A stretch of 64,000 nt of DNA from Paraburkholderia sp. BL23I1N1 (GTDB lineage Bacteria > Pseudomonadota > Gammaproteobacteria > Burkholderiales > Burkholderiaceae), in contig NZ_RAPV01000001.1 in the NCBI RefSeq assembly GCF_003610295.1, positions 6,696,001 to 6,760,000 on the forward strand, read 5' to 3'. The translations under genes and the position numbers were made by a program. Positions 56,230 through 64,000 of the stretch are shown piece after piece. How positions within the stretch are numbered: the first letter of the stretch is position 1; every line of letters starts with the position of its first letter. The notes beneath the pieces were generated by a model that was not told where the DNA came from, did no database searches, and saw nothing but the letters and a program-made list of their open reading frames with translations.

Positions 56230-59200
56230 ATGACTTTCACCGATCTCTTTATCCGGCGGCCCGTACTGGCATCGGTCGTCAGCCTGCTGATCCTCGTGCT
56301 CGGACTGCGCTCGCTGGCCGCCCTGAAAGTCAGCCAGTATCCGCAGACCGAAAACGCCGTCGTGACGATCAGCACCGCTTACTATGGCGCGAACGCCGAT
56401 ACCATCGCCGGTTTCATCACGCAACCGCTCGAAGCGGCGATCGCCCAGGCGCAAGGCATCGACTACCTGTCCTCCACGAGCAGCACCGGCGTGTCGACCA
56501 TTACCGCCACGCTGCGCCTGAACTACGACGCGAACCGCGCGCTGACCGAGATCAACACGCAGATCCAGTCGGTGCGCAACCAGTTGCCGCCGCAGGCGCA
56601 GCAGCCGGTGTTGACGGTGCAGGTCGGGCAAACCACCGACGCCATGTACATGGGCTTTTATAGCAGCGTGCTGCCGAGCAACAACGTCACGGACTACCTG
56701 CTGCGTGTCGTCAAGCCCAAGCTCGATTCGATCGAAGGCGTGCAGACGGCTGAAGTGCTTGGCGGCCGGCAGTTCGCGCTGCGCGCGTGGCTCGATTCGA
56801 CGCGGCTCGCCGCTCACGGTGTGACGGCGAGCGACGTCTTCACGGCGCTCGGCAACAACAACTATCTCGCGACACTCGGCACGACGAAGGGGCAAATGGT
56901 CAGCGTCGATCTGAACGCGGGTACGGACCTGCACACCGTCGACGACTTCAAGCAACTCGTCATCAAGCAGAAGAACGGTGCCATCGTGCGGCTCGAAGAC
57001 GTCGCGAACGTCGTGCTCGGCGCCGATAGCTACGACTTCAACGTCGCGTTCAGCGGCAAGCGTTCCGTGTTCATCGGTATCAAGGTCGCGCCGGACGCCA
57101 ACATCCTCGACGTGGCCAAGCGCGTGAAGGCCGTCTTTCCCGGGCTGCAGAAGCAGTTCCCGACCGGCATGACGGGAGACATCGTTTATGACGCGACCGA
57201 TTTCGTCAACACGGCAATCACGGAGGTCATCAAGACCCTGATTGAGGCGCTGCTGATCGTCACCGCGGTGATTTTTCTGTTCCTCGGCAGCTTTCGCGCG
57301 GTGATCGTGCCGCTGATCGCGATGCCGTTGTCGCTCATCGGCACGTTCTTCGTGATGCAGTTGCTCGGCTATTCGATCAATCTGCTGACGCTGCTCGCGC
57401 TCGTGCTTGCGATCGGGCTCGTTGTGGACGACGCGATCATCGTCGTCGAAAACGTCGATCGTCACATGAAGGAGGAAGGCAAGGCGCCTTTCGACGCCGC
57501 GCTGATCGCCGCGCGCGAACTCGGCGGACCGATTCTGGCGATGACCGTCGTGCTGATTGCCGTGTATGTGCCGATCGGTTTTCAGGGCGGCCTGACGGGC
57601 GCCCTCTTCACCGAGTTCGCCTTCTCGCTCGCCGGCGCGGTGACGGTGTCCGGCGTGATCGCGCTGACGTTGTCGCCGATGATGTGCTCGCGCTTCTTTC
57701 GCGCGGAGCAGGAGTCGGGGCGCTTCACGCGCTTTGTCGACCGGCAGTTCGAACGCGTTCATCGCGGCTACGGCCGTCTGCTGCACGGCACGCTCGATAC
57801 CTGGCCCGTGTTCACCATCATGGGCGCGCTGCTGCTCGGCGGCACGGTCTATCTTTTCATGACGTCGAAATCGGAACTCGCGCCGCAAGAAGATCAGGGG
57901 ATCGTGCTGTCGCAAATCCAGGGGCCGCCGAACGCGACCATCCAGCAGATGCAGATGTACGCGGACCAGGTGTTCGACATCTCCAAAGCGTTGCCTGAAT
58001 ACGCGCAGATGTTCCAGCTCACCGGCGCGCCGACGCTCAATCAGGGGATCGGCGGCGTGCTGTTCAAGACATGGGACCAGCGCAGCAAGGGCGCGACTGC
58101 GTTGCAGCAGGAATTGCAGCAGAAATGGAATCAGATTGCCGGGGCGCGCGTCGCGGCATTCCAGTTTCCGCCGCTGCCGGGCTCGCAGGGCTTGCCGGTG
58201 CAGTTCGTCATCAGCACGACCGAGCCTTTTGAAAACCTCAATGAAGTATCGCAGGCAGTCCTGCAAAAAGCCCGGGCGAGCGGGATGTTTTTCTTCGTCG
58301 ACAGCGATCTCAAGCTCGACAAGCCGGAGGCCACGCTGGTTGTGGACCGCGACAAGGTCGCCTCGCTCGGGCTCTCGCAGAGCGACGTGGGGCAAGCGCT
58401 CGGTTCGGCGCTCGGCGGCGGCTATGTCAACTACTTCTCGATTGCCGGGCGCTCGTACAAGGTGATTCCGCAGGTATTGCAGACCGATCGCCTGAATCCT
58501 TCCCAGGTGCTCGACTACTACCTGCGCACGCCGGACGGCAGTGTCATGCCGGCTTCGACGATTGCCCATATCGAACACAACGTCGTGCCGGAATCGATCA
58601 ACCACTTCCAGCAACTCAACTCGGCCACGATCTCAGGCGTGATCGTGCCGGGCGTGTCGCAAGGCGAGGTGCTCGATTTTCTGCGCAAGGCGACCGCAGA
58701 GGCCGCGCCGGCGGGGTACTCGGCAGATTACTCGGGGCTATCGCGGCAGTTCGTTCAGGAGTCCGGCGGTTTCGTCATCACGCTGATATTCGCGACGATC
58801 ATCGTGTTTCTCGCGCTCGCGGCGCAATTCGAAAGTTTCCGTGACCCGATCGTGATCTTGGTTTCGGTGCCGATGGCGCTTTTCGGCGCGCTGATCTTCA
58901 TCAACATCGGCTTGACGACGCTGAACATCTACACGCAAGTCGGGCTCGTCACGCTGATGGGGCTCGTCAGCAAGCACGGCATCCTGATCGTCCAGTTCGC
59001 CAACGAGCTGCAACACGCCGGCCGATCGAAGCGCGAAGCGCTGGAAGAAGCAGCGGGCGTGCGGCTGCGCCCGATTCTGATGACGACGGCGGCGATGGTG
59101 CTCGGCGTGGTGCCGCTCGTGATTGCCTCGGGCGCAGGCGCCGCGGGCCGCAATGCGATGGGGCTCGTGATTTTCACGGGGCTGTCGATCGGTACGCTCT

Positions 59201-59268
59201 TTACGTTGTTCGTGGTGCCGGCGATGTATATGTTTCTGGCCGCCGATCACCAAAAGGATAGGCGTTAG
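56230..59268 (+). CDS. RND multidrug efflux pump, inner-membrane subunit (HAE-1 type)
   Basis: The 1012-residue pump starts MTFTDLFIRRPVLASVVSLL. It has the duplicated RND layout of 12 helices and two large periplasmic loops. Proton-relay residues are D400 and D401 in GLVVDDAIIVVENVD (TM4) and K915 in GLVSKHGILIVQFANELQHA (TM10). The overall pattern resembles the MexI/MdtB-like branch. It exports drugs or metabolites with proton influx. It is the last gene of the channel-adaptor-pump operon; substrates are unknown. Confidence 0.95.
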   Translation: MTFTDLFIRRPVLASVVSLLILVLGLRSLAALKVSQYPQTENAVVTISTAYYGANADTIAGFITQPLEAAIAQAQGIDYLSSTSSTGVSTITATLRLNYDANRALTEINTQIQSVRNQLPPQAQQPVLTVQVGQTTDAMYMGFYSSVLPSNNVTDYLLRVVKPKLDSIEGVQTAEVLGGRQFALRAWLDSTRLAAHGVTASDVFTALGNNNYLATLGTTKGQMVSVDLNAGTDLHTVDDFKQLVIKQKNGAIVRLEDVANVVLGADSYDFNVAFSGKRSVFIGIKVAPDANILDVAKRVKAVFPGLQKQFPTGMTGDIVYDATDFVNTAITEVIKTLIEALLIVTAVIFLFLGSFRAVIVPLIAMPLSLIGTFFVMQLLGYSINLLTLLALVLAIGLVVDDAIIVVENVDRHMKEEGKAPFDAALIAARELGGPILAMTVVLIAVYVPIGFQGGLTGALFTEFAFSLAGAVTVSGVIALTLSPMMCSRFFRAEQESGRFTRFVDRQFERVHRGYGRLLHGTLDTWPVFTIMGALLLGGTVYLFMTSKSELAPQEDQGIVLSQIQGPPNATIQQMQMYADQVFDISKALPEYAQMFQLTGAPTLNQGIGGVLFKTWDQRSKGATALQQELQQKWNQIAGARVAAFQFPPLPGSQGLPVQFVISTTEPFENLNEVSQAVLQKARASGMFFFVDSDLKLDKPEATLVVDRDKVASLGLSQSDVGQALGSALGGGYVNYFSIAGRSYKVIPQVLQTDRLNPSQVLDYYLRTPDGSVMPASTIAHIEHNVVPESINHFQQLNSATISGVIVPGVSQGEVLDFLRKATAEAAPAGYSADYSGLSRQFVQESGGFVITLIFATIIVFLALAAQFESFRDPIVILVSVPMALFGALIFINIGLTTLNIYTQVGLVTLMGLVSKHGILIVQFANELQHAGRSKREALEEAAGVRLRPILMTTAAMVLGVVPLVIASGAGAAGRNAMGLVIFTGLSIGTLFTLFVVPAMYMFLAADHQKDRR

Positions 59269-59358
59269 GGCGTCACGCGCGCGGGCACCGAAATGCTCGT
59301 GTGGAACCGCACGCTGAAACGTTGCGACGCGTTGCGCGATACGGCCGGCTATCGCTGT

Positions 59359-60339
59359 TCAGCATGAAGATATCGGTATATCGTTCAGGCGCATTTCTTG
59401 AGGCGTTATCTCGTAGGCGCGCCGAAACGCACGCGTAAAGTCGGATGCGCTTTTGAAGCCGACTGAATAGCCAACGTCCTTGATCGGCACGCCCGGACAT
59501 CGAACGAGCTCGTCTGCGGCGACGCGCAAGCGAAGATGACGAATATACGCACCAAGCCCACCCTCATGTTCGAACAGCCGATAAATCGTGCTGTGTGGTA
59601 GCCCTAACGATTCAATGACGCTATCGGGCGATAGCTCGGCTTCCTGCAGGTTTTCGCGGACATATCGCCGCGTATAGTCGAACATGAGCGCGCGGCCGAC
59701 GGCTCGCTTGCTGCCACTCAAACCAGCCGCTTCTCCGAATGCGGCTGCGATCAGTTCAACGAGGCCGGCGAGTTTGCGGCGACCAGCCTCGAGCGGCATG
59801 TACCGGAAGTTCTCGACTAGCGTCGTAGCTTGCCTGACGATAAGCCGCGTGGCAGGCTCGCTCGGATCGAGCACGCGTCCGTGTATGGCTTCCGGGTCGG
59901 AGAACACGTGTCGCAGCAGGTCGGAGGACACAACGAGCGTGATGTACCGGCACGCCTGCAGCCGCACGCGTATGGGTTGTTCAAAGTGGGTGGCCAGTAC
60001 GCTGCCCCCACACAAACGGTACTCACGGCTCCCGGCAAGCGTCGTTGCCAAATGCGCTTCACCGTCGAGGAAGAGGGTAAAACCGATGCCGCGCGCGTTA
60101 TCGCGTGAAATGCGGGTGGCGGTGCGTTCGATCACGACATGATCGGTATAGGTGTCGCTGATACGGAATTCGCCGATGTCGTAGCGGTCGTTGATGCAGA
60201 CAAAGGGCTGTCGAACCTGTTCTCGTGACGGCACAACCTCGACAATTTGGCCAAGCTGCTCCCAATAAGCCAGCAATTGCTTTTCCGGTGGCAGCCCGGA
60301 AACATCGAATCGGCTGTGAACGATGCCATTCGCGAGCAT
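59359..60339 (-). CDS. AraC-family transcriptional regulator
   Basis: The 326-residue protein has an N-terminal AraC-binding-like domain of the OxyS/FeaR type and a C-terminal double HTH: DSVIESLGLPHSTIYRLFEH, then LRLRVAADELVRCPGVPIKD and VGYSVGFKSASDFTRAFRRA followed by YEITPQEMR. The start at 60339 (MLANGIVHSRFDVSG) is preceded by GGGG; an in-frame TTG at 60357 is less likely. It is convergent with the RND operon, 90 bases apart, and may regulate it. Confidence 0.9.
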   Translation of the reverse strand: MLANGIVHSRFDVSGLPPEKQLLAYWEQLGQIVEVVPSREQVRQPFVCINDRYDIGEFRISDTYTDHVVIERTATRISRDNARGIGFTLFLDGEAHLATTLAGSREYRLCGGSVLATHFEQPIRVRLQACRYITLVVSSDLLRHVFSDPEAIHGRVLDPSEPATRLIVRQATTLVENFRYMPLEAGRRKLAGLVELIAAAFGEAAGLSGSKRAVGRALMFDYTRRYVRENLQEAELSPDSVIESLGLPHSTIYRLFEHEGGLGAYIRHLRLRVAADELVRCPGVPIKDVGYSVGFKSASDFTRAFRRAYEITPQEMRLNDIPISSC

Positions 60340-60608
60340 ATTGTGACCCCGTAGCAAAGTAGGACAATGAGGATGCGATAGTGTAAACGTCGGGTAAGCG
60401 ACGGGCTGAACACGGGCGGCTCACGCTTGCCGGTCAGAATCTCAAACGCTTCCTGAATGCGCTTGAACACCGGCTCGACTGCCGATTCGCGCCCCTTGTT
60501 GCGATTCGGGTGGTACTTTGCTCTTAGCCGTCGGTACGCGCGCTTGACGTCTGCCGGCGACGCAGTGCCCGGCAGACTCAGCCGCCTGTAGTATTCGTCG
60601 AGGCTCAC
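60132..60608 (-). pseudogene. J-domain protein with HPN in place of HPD, probably degenerate
   Basis: A GTG start at 60608, after GGGGGAA, gives MSLDEYYRRLSLPGTASPAD, then VKRAYRRLRAKYHPNRNKGR and FKRIQEAFEILTGKREPPVF. This is a complete J domain in helices I-IV, but the catalytic HPD, needed to stimulate Hsp70 ATP hydrolysis, reads HPN. After about 75 residues the frame turns into hydrophobic then Ser/Thr-rich sequence, and it overlaps the AraC gene by 208 bases, so the 3' end is probably not original. Confidence 0.6.
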
Positions 60609-60872
60609 GCATTTCCCCCGTTTTTTACATAGGCACAAGTCTATCAAGACACGGTGAAAAGGACTGTCAGTTGCCGATAAAGAGAGGTCGCCGGCGCGAG
60701 TCCGCTACTGATGTCGGATGCGGCGGGGAGCGCGACAAATTGCGAATGCAGATGCGAATATTGCCAACACCGGCGTGGCACGTAGAATGTGCGTTGCCGT
60801 GTCTGTCGCGTAACCGCGATCTTCGCACGACGCGCAACCGCGCGCCCCGGCGGCAATTGAGTGAATCGTCTT

Positions 60873-61982
60873 ATGAATCGTAGGCAAGCGTTGCTCACCT
60901 GCGCATATGCGGGCCTGGCCGGCGTGTCCGGACGGGTCTTTGCCGCGAGGCGCGCGCCGCGCGTGGTGTTCCTCAACCCAGGCGAGGCGGTGCAACGCGG
61001 TACGGGCCAGCGTTGGCAACTGGTCTCCCGATTCATGGCGATGGCGGCGCAAACCTTCGATATGCAACTGGAGGTTCTGTACGCGGAACGTGACCATCTG
61101 CTGATGCAGCGCCAGGCCGAGGAGGTTGCGCGACGCACCGATGCGCCGGACTACGTCGTCATCGTCAACGAAAAAATGGCCGCGCAGCAGATGCTCCGGA
61201 CGCTGGCGCGCTCGCCGGCGAAGGTCCTGCTCATCCACAACGACCTGACGCCCGAACAGCGTCGCGCGCTCGGCAATGAACGGCAACTGATCCTGAACTG
61301 GATCGGCACGTTGACGGCAAACGCCGAGCGCGCCGGGTACCGCCTGATGCAATTTCTGTATCGACAACTGGGTCAGAACGGCGCGCAGGTGATCGGCATT
61401 ACGGGAGACCCCAGCACGCCGGTCTCGCTCGAACGTGCTGCCGGTGTTGATGACTTCCTGTTTCACGCTTCGAATGCGCGCGTCCGTCAATTGGTCTTCA
61501 GCGACTGGAGCTTTGCCGACAGCGATCAAAAGGCACGCGTGCTGCTCGCCCGGTATCCGGATGCCAATGTGATCTGGGCCGCCAACGACGCGATGGCGCT
61601 CGGGGCACTGGACGCCGTCGAGGCGCGCAATGCGCGCGTTCTGGTGGGGGGCATGGGCGCGTTGCAGGAGGCACTGGCCAGGGTGGCCGACGGCGGTCTG
61701 GCGGCCATGATGGCAGGCGACTACTTCATCGGCGCCTGGGCGATGGTTCTGTTGCACGATCACAATCAGGGCAAGGACTTTGCCGCGAACGGAGGTCTGC
61801 GCCAAAAGCTCGACTTTCTGAGCGTGATCCACCGCGAGAACGCCGCCCGTTACGCTGACGTCGTTCTCCGGAGCGGGGCGATACTCGACTTTGGCCTGTA
61901 CTCGAAAACCCGATCTCCACGCCCTGGCCCCTACGACTTCAATCTCCAATATCTTCTGAACACGGCGTCCAGGGTCTCATGA
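60873..61982 (+). CDS. Tat-exported periplasmic sugar-binding-like protein, coupled to a sensor kinase
   Basis: The 369-residue protein has a twin-arginine signal NRRQALLTCAYAGLAGVSGR and a Peripla_BP_4/LacI-like binding fold: RVVFLNPGEAVQRGTG, YVVIVNEKMAAQQMLRTLAR, NVIWAANDAMALGALDAVEA and GLAAMMAGDYFIGAWAMVLL. The start may be the GTG at 60861 or the ATG at 60873. Its stop overlaps the kinase start (ATGA at 61979-61982), which points to co-translation. No ABC genes are adjacent, so it probably senses a ligand for the kinase, like TorT for TorS. Confidence 0.85.
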   Translation: MNRRQALLTCAYAGLAGVSGRVFAARRAPRVVFLNPGEAVQRGTGQRWQLVSRFMAMAAQTFDMQLEVLYAERDHLLMQRQAEEVARRTDAPDYVVIVNEKMAAQQMLRTLARSPAKVLLIHNDLTPEQRRALGNERQLILNWIGTLTANAERAGYRLMQFLYRQLGQNGAQVIGITGDPSTPVSLERAAGVDDFLFHASNARVRQLVFSDWSFADSDQKARVLLARYPDANVIWAANDAMALGALDAVEARNARVLVGGMGALQEALARVADGGLAAMMAGDYFIGAWAMVLLHDHNQGKDFAANGGLRQKLDFLSVIHRENAARYADVVLRSGAILDFGLYSKTRSPRPGPYDFNLQYLLNTASRVS

Positions 61983-63800
61983 TGCGTATGTCCCCACGGC
62001 TTACGCTACGCTCGCCCAGTTTGCACACCAAGTTGATGCTCGCGCTCGTCGTCCTCGTCGCGATCGTGGCCGGCACCTCGGCGTATGTGCTGGTCGCACA
62101 CGAACGGCAGCGCCGGCTCACCGAACTGGAGGAGCGCGCCACCCGGATCGCCGATCTGTTCAGCCGGTCGCTCGCTCAACCTTTGTGGAACATCGATGTA
62201 GGCGCGATCAACGGCCAGCTTGCCGCGCTCGCACCGAATCCCGAAGTGGCCCAATTCACGGTCACGGCCGTGGGCTACGGCACGGTGTCCACGGTGGGGA
62301 GCACGGTCCAGCCGAGCCCCGGCGACAGCGTGGTGCGCGTCAGGGCAATTGAATACACCCCACCCGGCGATGCGCCAAAGGAAAAGATCGGCGAGGTTCG
62401 CGTCGTCCTCACGAGGGCGGTGGCAGAGCAGGGCGATCAGCGACGCCCGCCGGGCGATTCTCGCCATGATCACGGCCGTCGTTGCGGTGCTCTACGCCGC
62501 GACTTTCCTGTTGCTCAAGCGAATGGTGCGCAGCCCGATCAACCGTCTCGAGGAGATGGTCGACCGGATCGCGAGCGGCGACCTTCGCGCGCGCTGTGCC
62601 GTTGAATCCGGCGATGAGTTGGGGCGGCTCGCCTTGCGCGTCAATGTCATGGCCGACCGCCTCCAGGAATCGACGCTGTGTCTGCGCGCCAGTGAACGGA
62701 AATACCGCAGCATCGTTGAGAACGCCCTCGAAGGGATCTTCCTGCTCGATCAGAACGGGCAACTGGATAAGGCCAATCCGGCCATGGCACAACTGCTCGG
62801 ATATCGTGACGTGCCTGACCTTATCGAGGCCGCGGCGAGTGCCCCGCACAAACAACCGTTCTCGCCCGATCAGATTGCCACCCTGCAGGAAATTCTGCGC
62901 AAAGAGGGTGAGATCGTGGGACTCGAGTTGCAGCTAAAGCGTCTCGACGGCACATCGATCTGGGTTCAGCTGAATGCACGCGGCGTGGCAGGAGACGACG
63001 GCAGCCTGAGGGGGCTTGAAGGCCTGCTAACCGACATGACGGCTCGCAAGCATGCGGTGGAAAGCCTGCGACGCCATCGCGACCGGCTCGAACTGGAAGT
63101 CGGGGTGCGCAAACGGACCGAGCAGGAACTGCTGGCGTCGCGCGAACAGCTGCAGCAGTTGTCCGCGCATCTGGAAGCCATTCGCGAGGAGGAAAGGAAG
63201 CACATCGCGATGGAAGTTCACGACGAACTCGGCCAGTTGCTGACTGCATTAAAAATGGATGTGTCGTTGCTGAGGATGCAACTGGTGCCCGGTTCCGCCG
63301 CCATGCAAAAAGCCGAGGAGATGCGCGATCTGGTTGAGCAGACCATCCAGATCGTGCGCAATGTGGCCAGCCACCTCCGGCCGGTCGCACTGAATTTCGG
63401 CCTCGCCTCCGCGCTGGAATGGCTCGCCGGGGATTTCACCCGCCATACGCACATTCCTTGTCAATTTCATGTCACGGGCTCCGAACCGAGCTTCTCGGAT
63501 TTCCGCGCGACAGCGCTATTTCGCATCGTGCAGGAGTCGCTGACCAACGTGGCCCGCCATGCCGGCGCATCGCGTGTCGATGTGACGCTGGCCAACACCG
63601 AAGCGGGTGTCGAGTTGACCGTCAGCGATAACGGTCGAGGCTTCGATATGGTTGCCGCACGGGCCGGATTCTCGTACGGCCTGCAGGGCATGGCCGAACG
63701 CGCCAGGCTGATCGACGCGAAGCTGCTCATCGAGAGCACGCCCAATTCCGGTTCCACCGTGCGGCTTTTCGTTCGGGACGATGCCGTCATTGTTACGTAG
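61979..63800 (+). pseudogene. Sensor histidine kinase (NarL-type partner class) with a one-base frameshift
   Basis: The first frame (61979-62605) gives TM1 (LMLALVVLVAIVAGTSAYVL), a periplasmic sensor region and GEVRVVLTRAVAEQ. The second frame (to 63800) gives AISDARRAILAMITAVVAVL (TM2), a HAMP region, a PAS domain (YRSIVENALEGIFLLDQNG), the HisKA_3 box EERKHIAMEVHDELGQLLTA, an N-box IVQESLTNVARHAGASRVDV and DNGRGFD. Removing one G from the GGG at 62431-62433 joins the two exactly, giving about 606 residues. This may be a real mutation or a sequencing error. No response regulator follows on this strand. Confidence 0.85.
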
Positions 63801-63835
63801 TCCGGATAGGCAAGCCTGGCGAGTGGCGCGCACCT

Positions 63836-64000
63836 TCAGTGCGGCACGTTCACCACCCCGTGACTCACCCCGATCGCATTGCTACCAGGATTCGCCACGA
63901 TGGCCGGCAGGTCCGCCACGCTCAACGCCGGCGCAGCGCCCGGGCTGCCGCCGCGCGGCACCGTGCGGATCACTTGCGACGGCGGCAGCGGCGTGCCGTT
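63836..64000 (-). CDS. C-terminal end of a protein of unknown function (runs off the right edge)
   Basis: The minus strand is open from the window edge to TGA at 63836-63838. It gives 54 residues, ending LPAIVANPGSNAIGVSHGVV and NVPH. The upstream part is Pro/Gly-rich (PRGGSPGAAPALSVAD). Codon use looks coding (GC-rich third positions). The stretch is too short to assign a family. Confidence 0.45.
   Translation of the reverse strand, partial: NGTPLPPSQVIRTVPRGGSPGAAPALSVADLPAIVANPGSNAIGVSHGVVNVPH

Noticed and set aside
55417..58614. A 1065-codon open frame on the minus strand over the efflux operon
   Set aside because: It lies antisense to the adaptor and pump genes, is rich in Arg, Asp and His, has no domain or ribosome site, and results from few stop codons in the antisense of GC-rich genes.

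Overview
The window looks like chromosomal DNA of a Burkholderiales bacterium, most probably Paraburkholderia or a close relative. It is GC-rich, open antisense frames are common over the genes, and the families present (MHS-type MFS carriers, DUF4148-like and entericidin-like small secreted proteins, HilA-like winged-helix/TPR regulator, NodT-type efflux lipoprotein, Kup, L-fuconate dehydratase with a sugar ABC importer) are typical of that group. I saw no rRNA, tRNA, CRISPR array, phage or complete insertion sequence.

Layout. 1-6.9 kb: start of an amino-acid permease, a divergent ROK regulator, a TetR-SDR-quinone oxidoreductase-like cluster with two copies of a likely TetR operator, then small stress or unknown genes and a methyltransferase. 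6.9-18.8 kb is accessory DNA: MFS carrier plus HilA-like regulator operon, a divergent MarR/monooxygenase pair around a clear operator-promoter, a secreted beta-propeller protein, an FAD monooxygenase, and many gene remnants. 18.8-29.5 kb: SDR-TetR unit, Tat-exported beta-carbonic anhydrase, GNAT, a membrane diguanylate cyclase, SRPBCC protein, an unusual alpha/beta hydrolase, a broken LamG-domain gene, LysR regulator and a flippase. 29.6-37 kb: Kup potassium carrier and an ATPase-permease-binding protein-dehydratase operon that probably imports L-fucose or a related sugar and dehydrates its acid. 37-45 kb: DsbA/FrnE-like oxidoreductase, cupin, class C beta-lactamase, DUF1993, methyltransferase, glutamine synthetase and small proteins. 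45-53 kb: chemoreceptor, XRE/MmyB-type regulator, MHS carrier, and a nickel/cobalt module (RcnR-type repressor plus CDF exporter). 53-60 kb: a tripartite RND efflux operon and an AraC regulator. 60.8-63.8 kb: a Tat-exported periplasmic binding protein translationally coupled to a sensor histidine kinase that carries a one-base frameshift.

The most striking pattern is gene decay. At least nine fragments or broken genes can be read between the intact genes: a divergent LysR/zinc-alcohol dehydrogenase pair, a shortened winged-helix ATPase joined to a cytochrome c-like tail, a dihydrolipoamide dehydrogenase fragment, a LamG gene cut at a perfect hairpin, two SDR tails, an IclR tail, a J-domain protein with HPN instead of HPD, and the frameshifted kinase. 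None has a recognisable transposon beside it. The strongest regulatory signals are the duplicated TetR operator, the MarR operator-promoter, the paired G-tract operators before the RcnR gene, a 15-bp palindrome before the efflux operon, and a two-palindrome site before the sugar ABC operon. I found no clearly new multi-gene system. The best candidates for novelty are the hairpin-mediated gene break at 26.5 kb and the binding protein/kinase pair at 61-64 kb.
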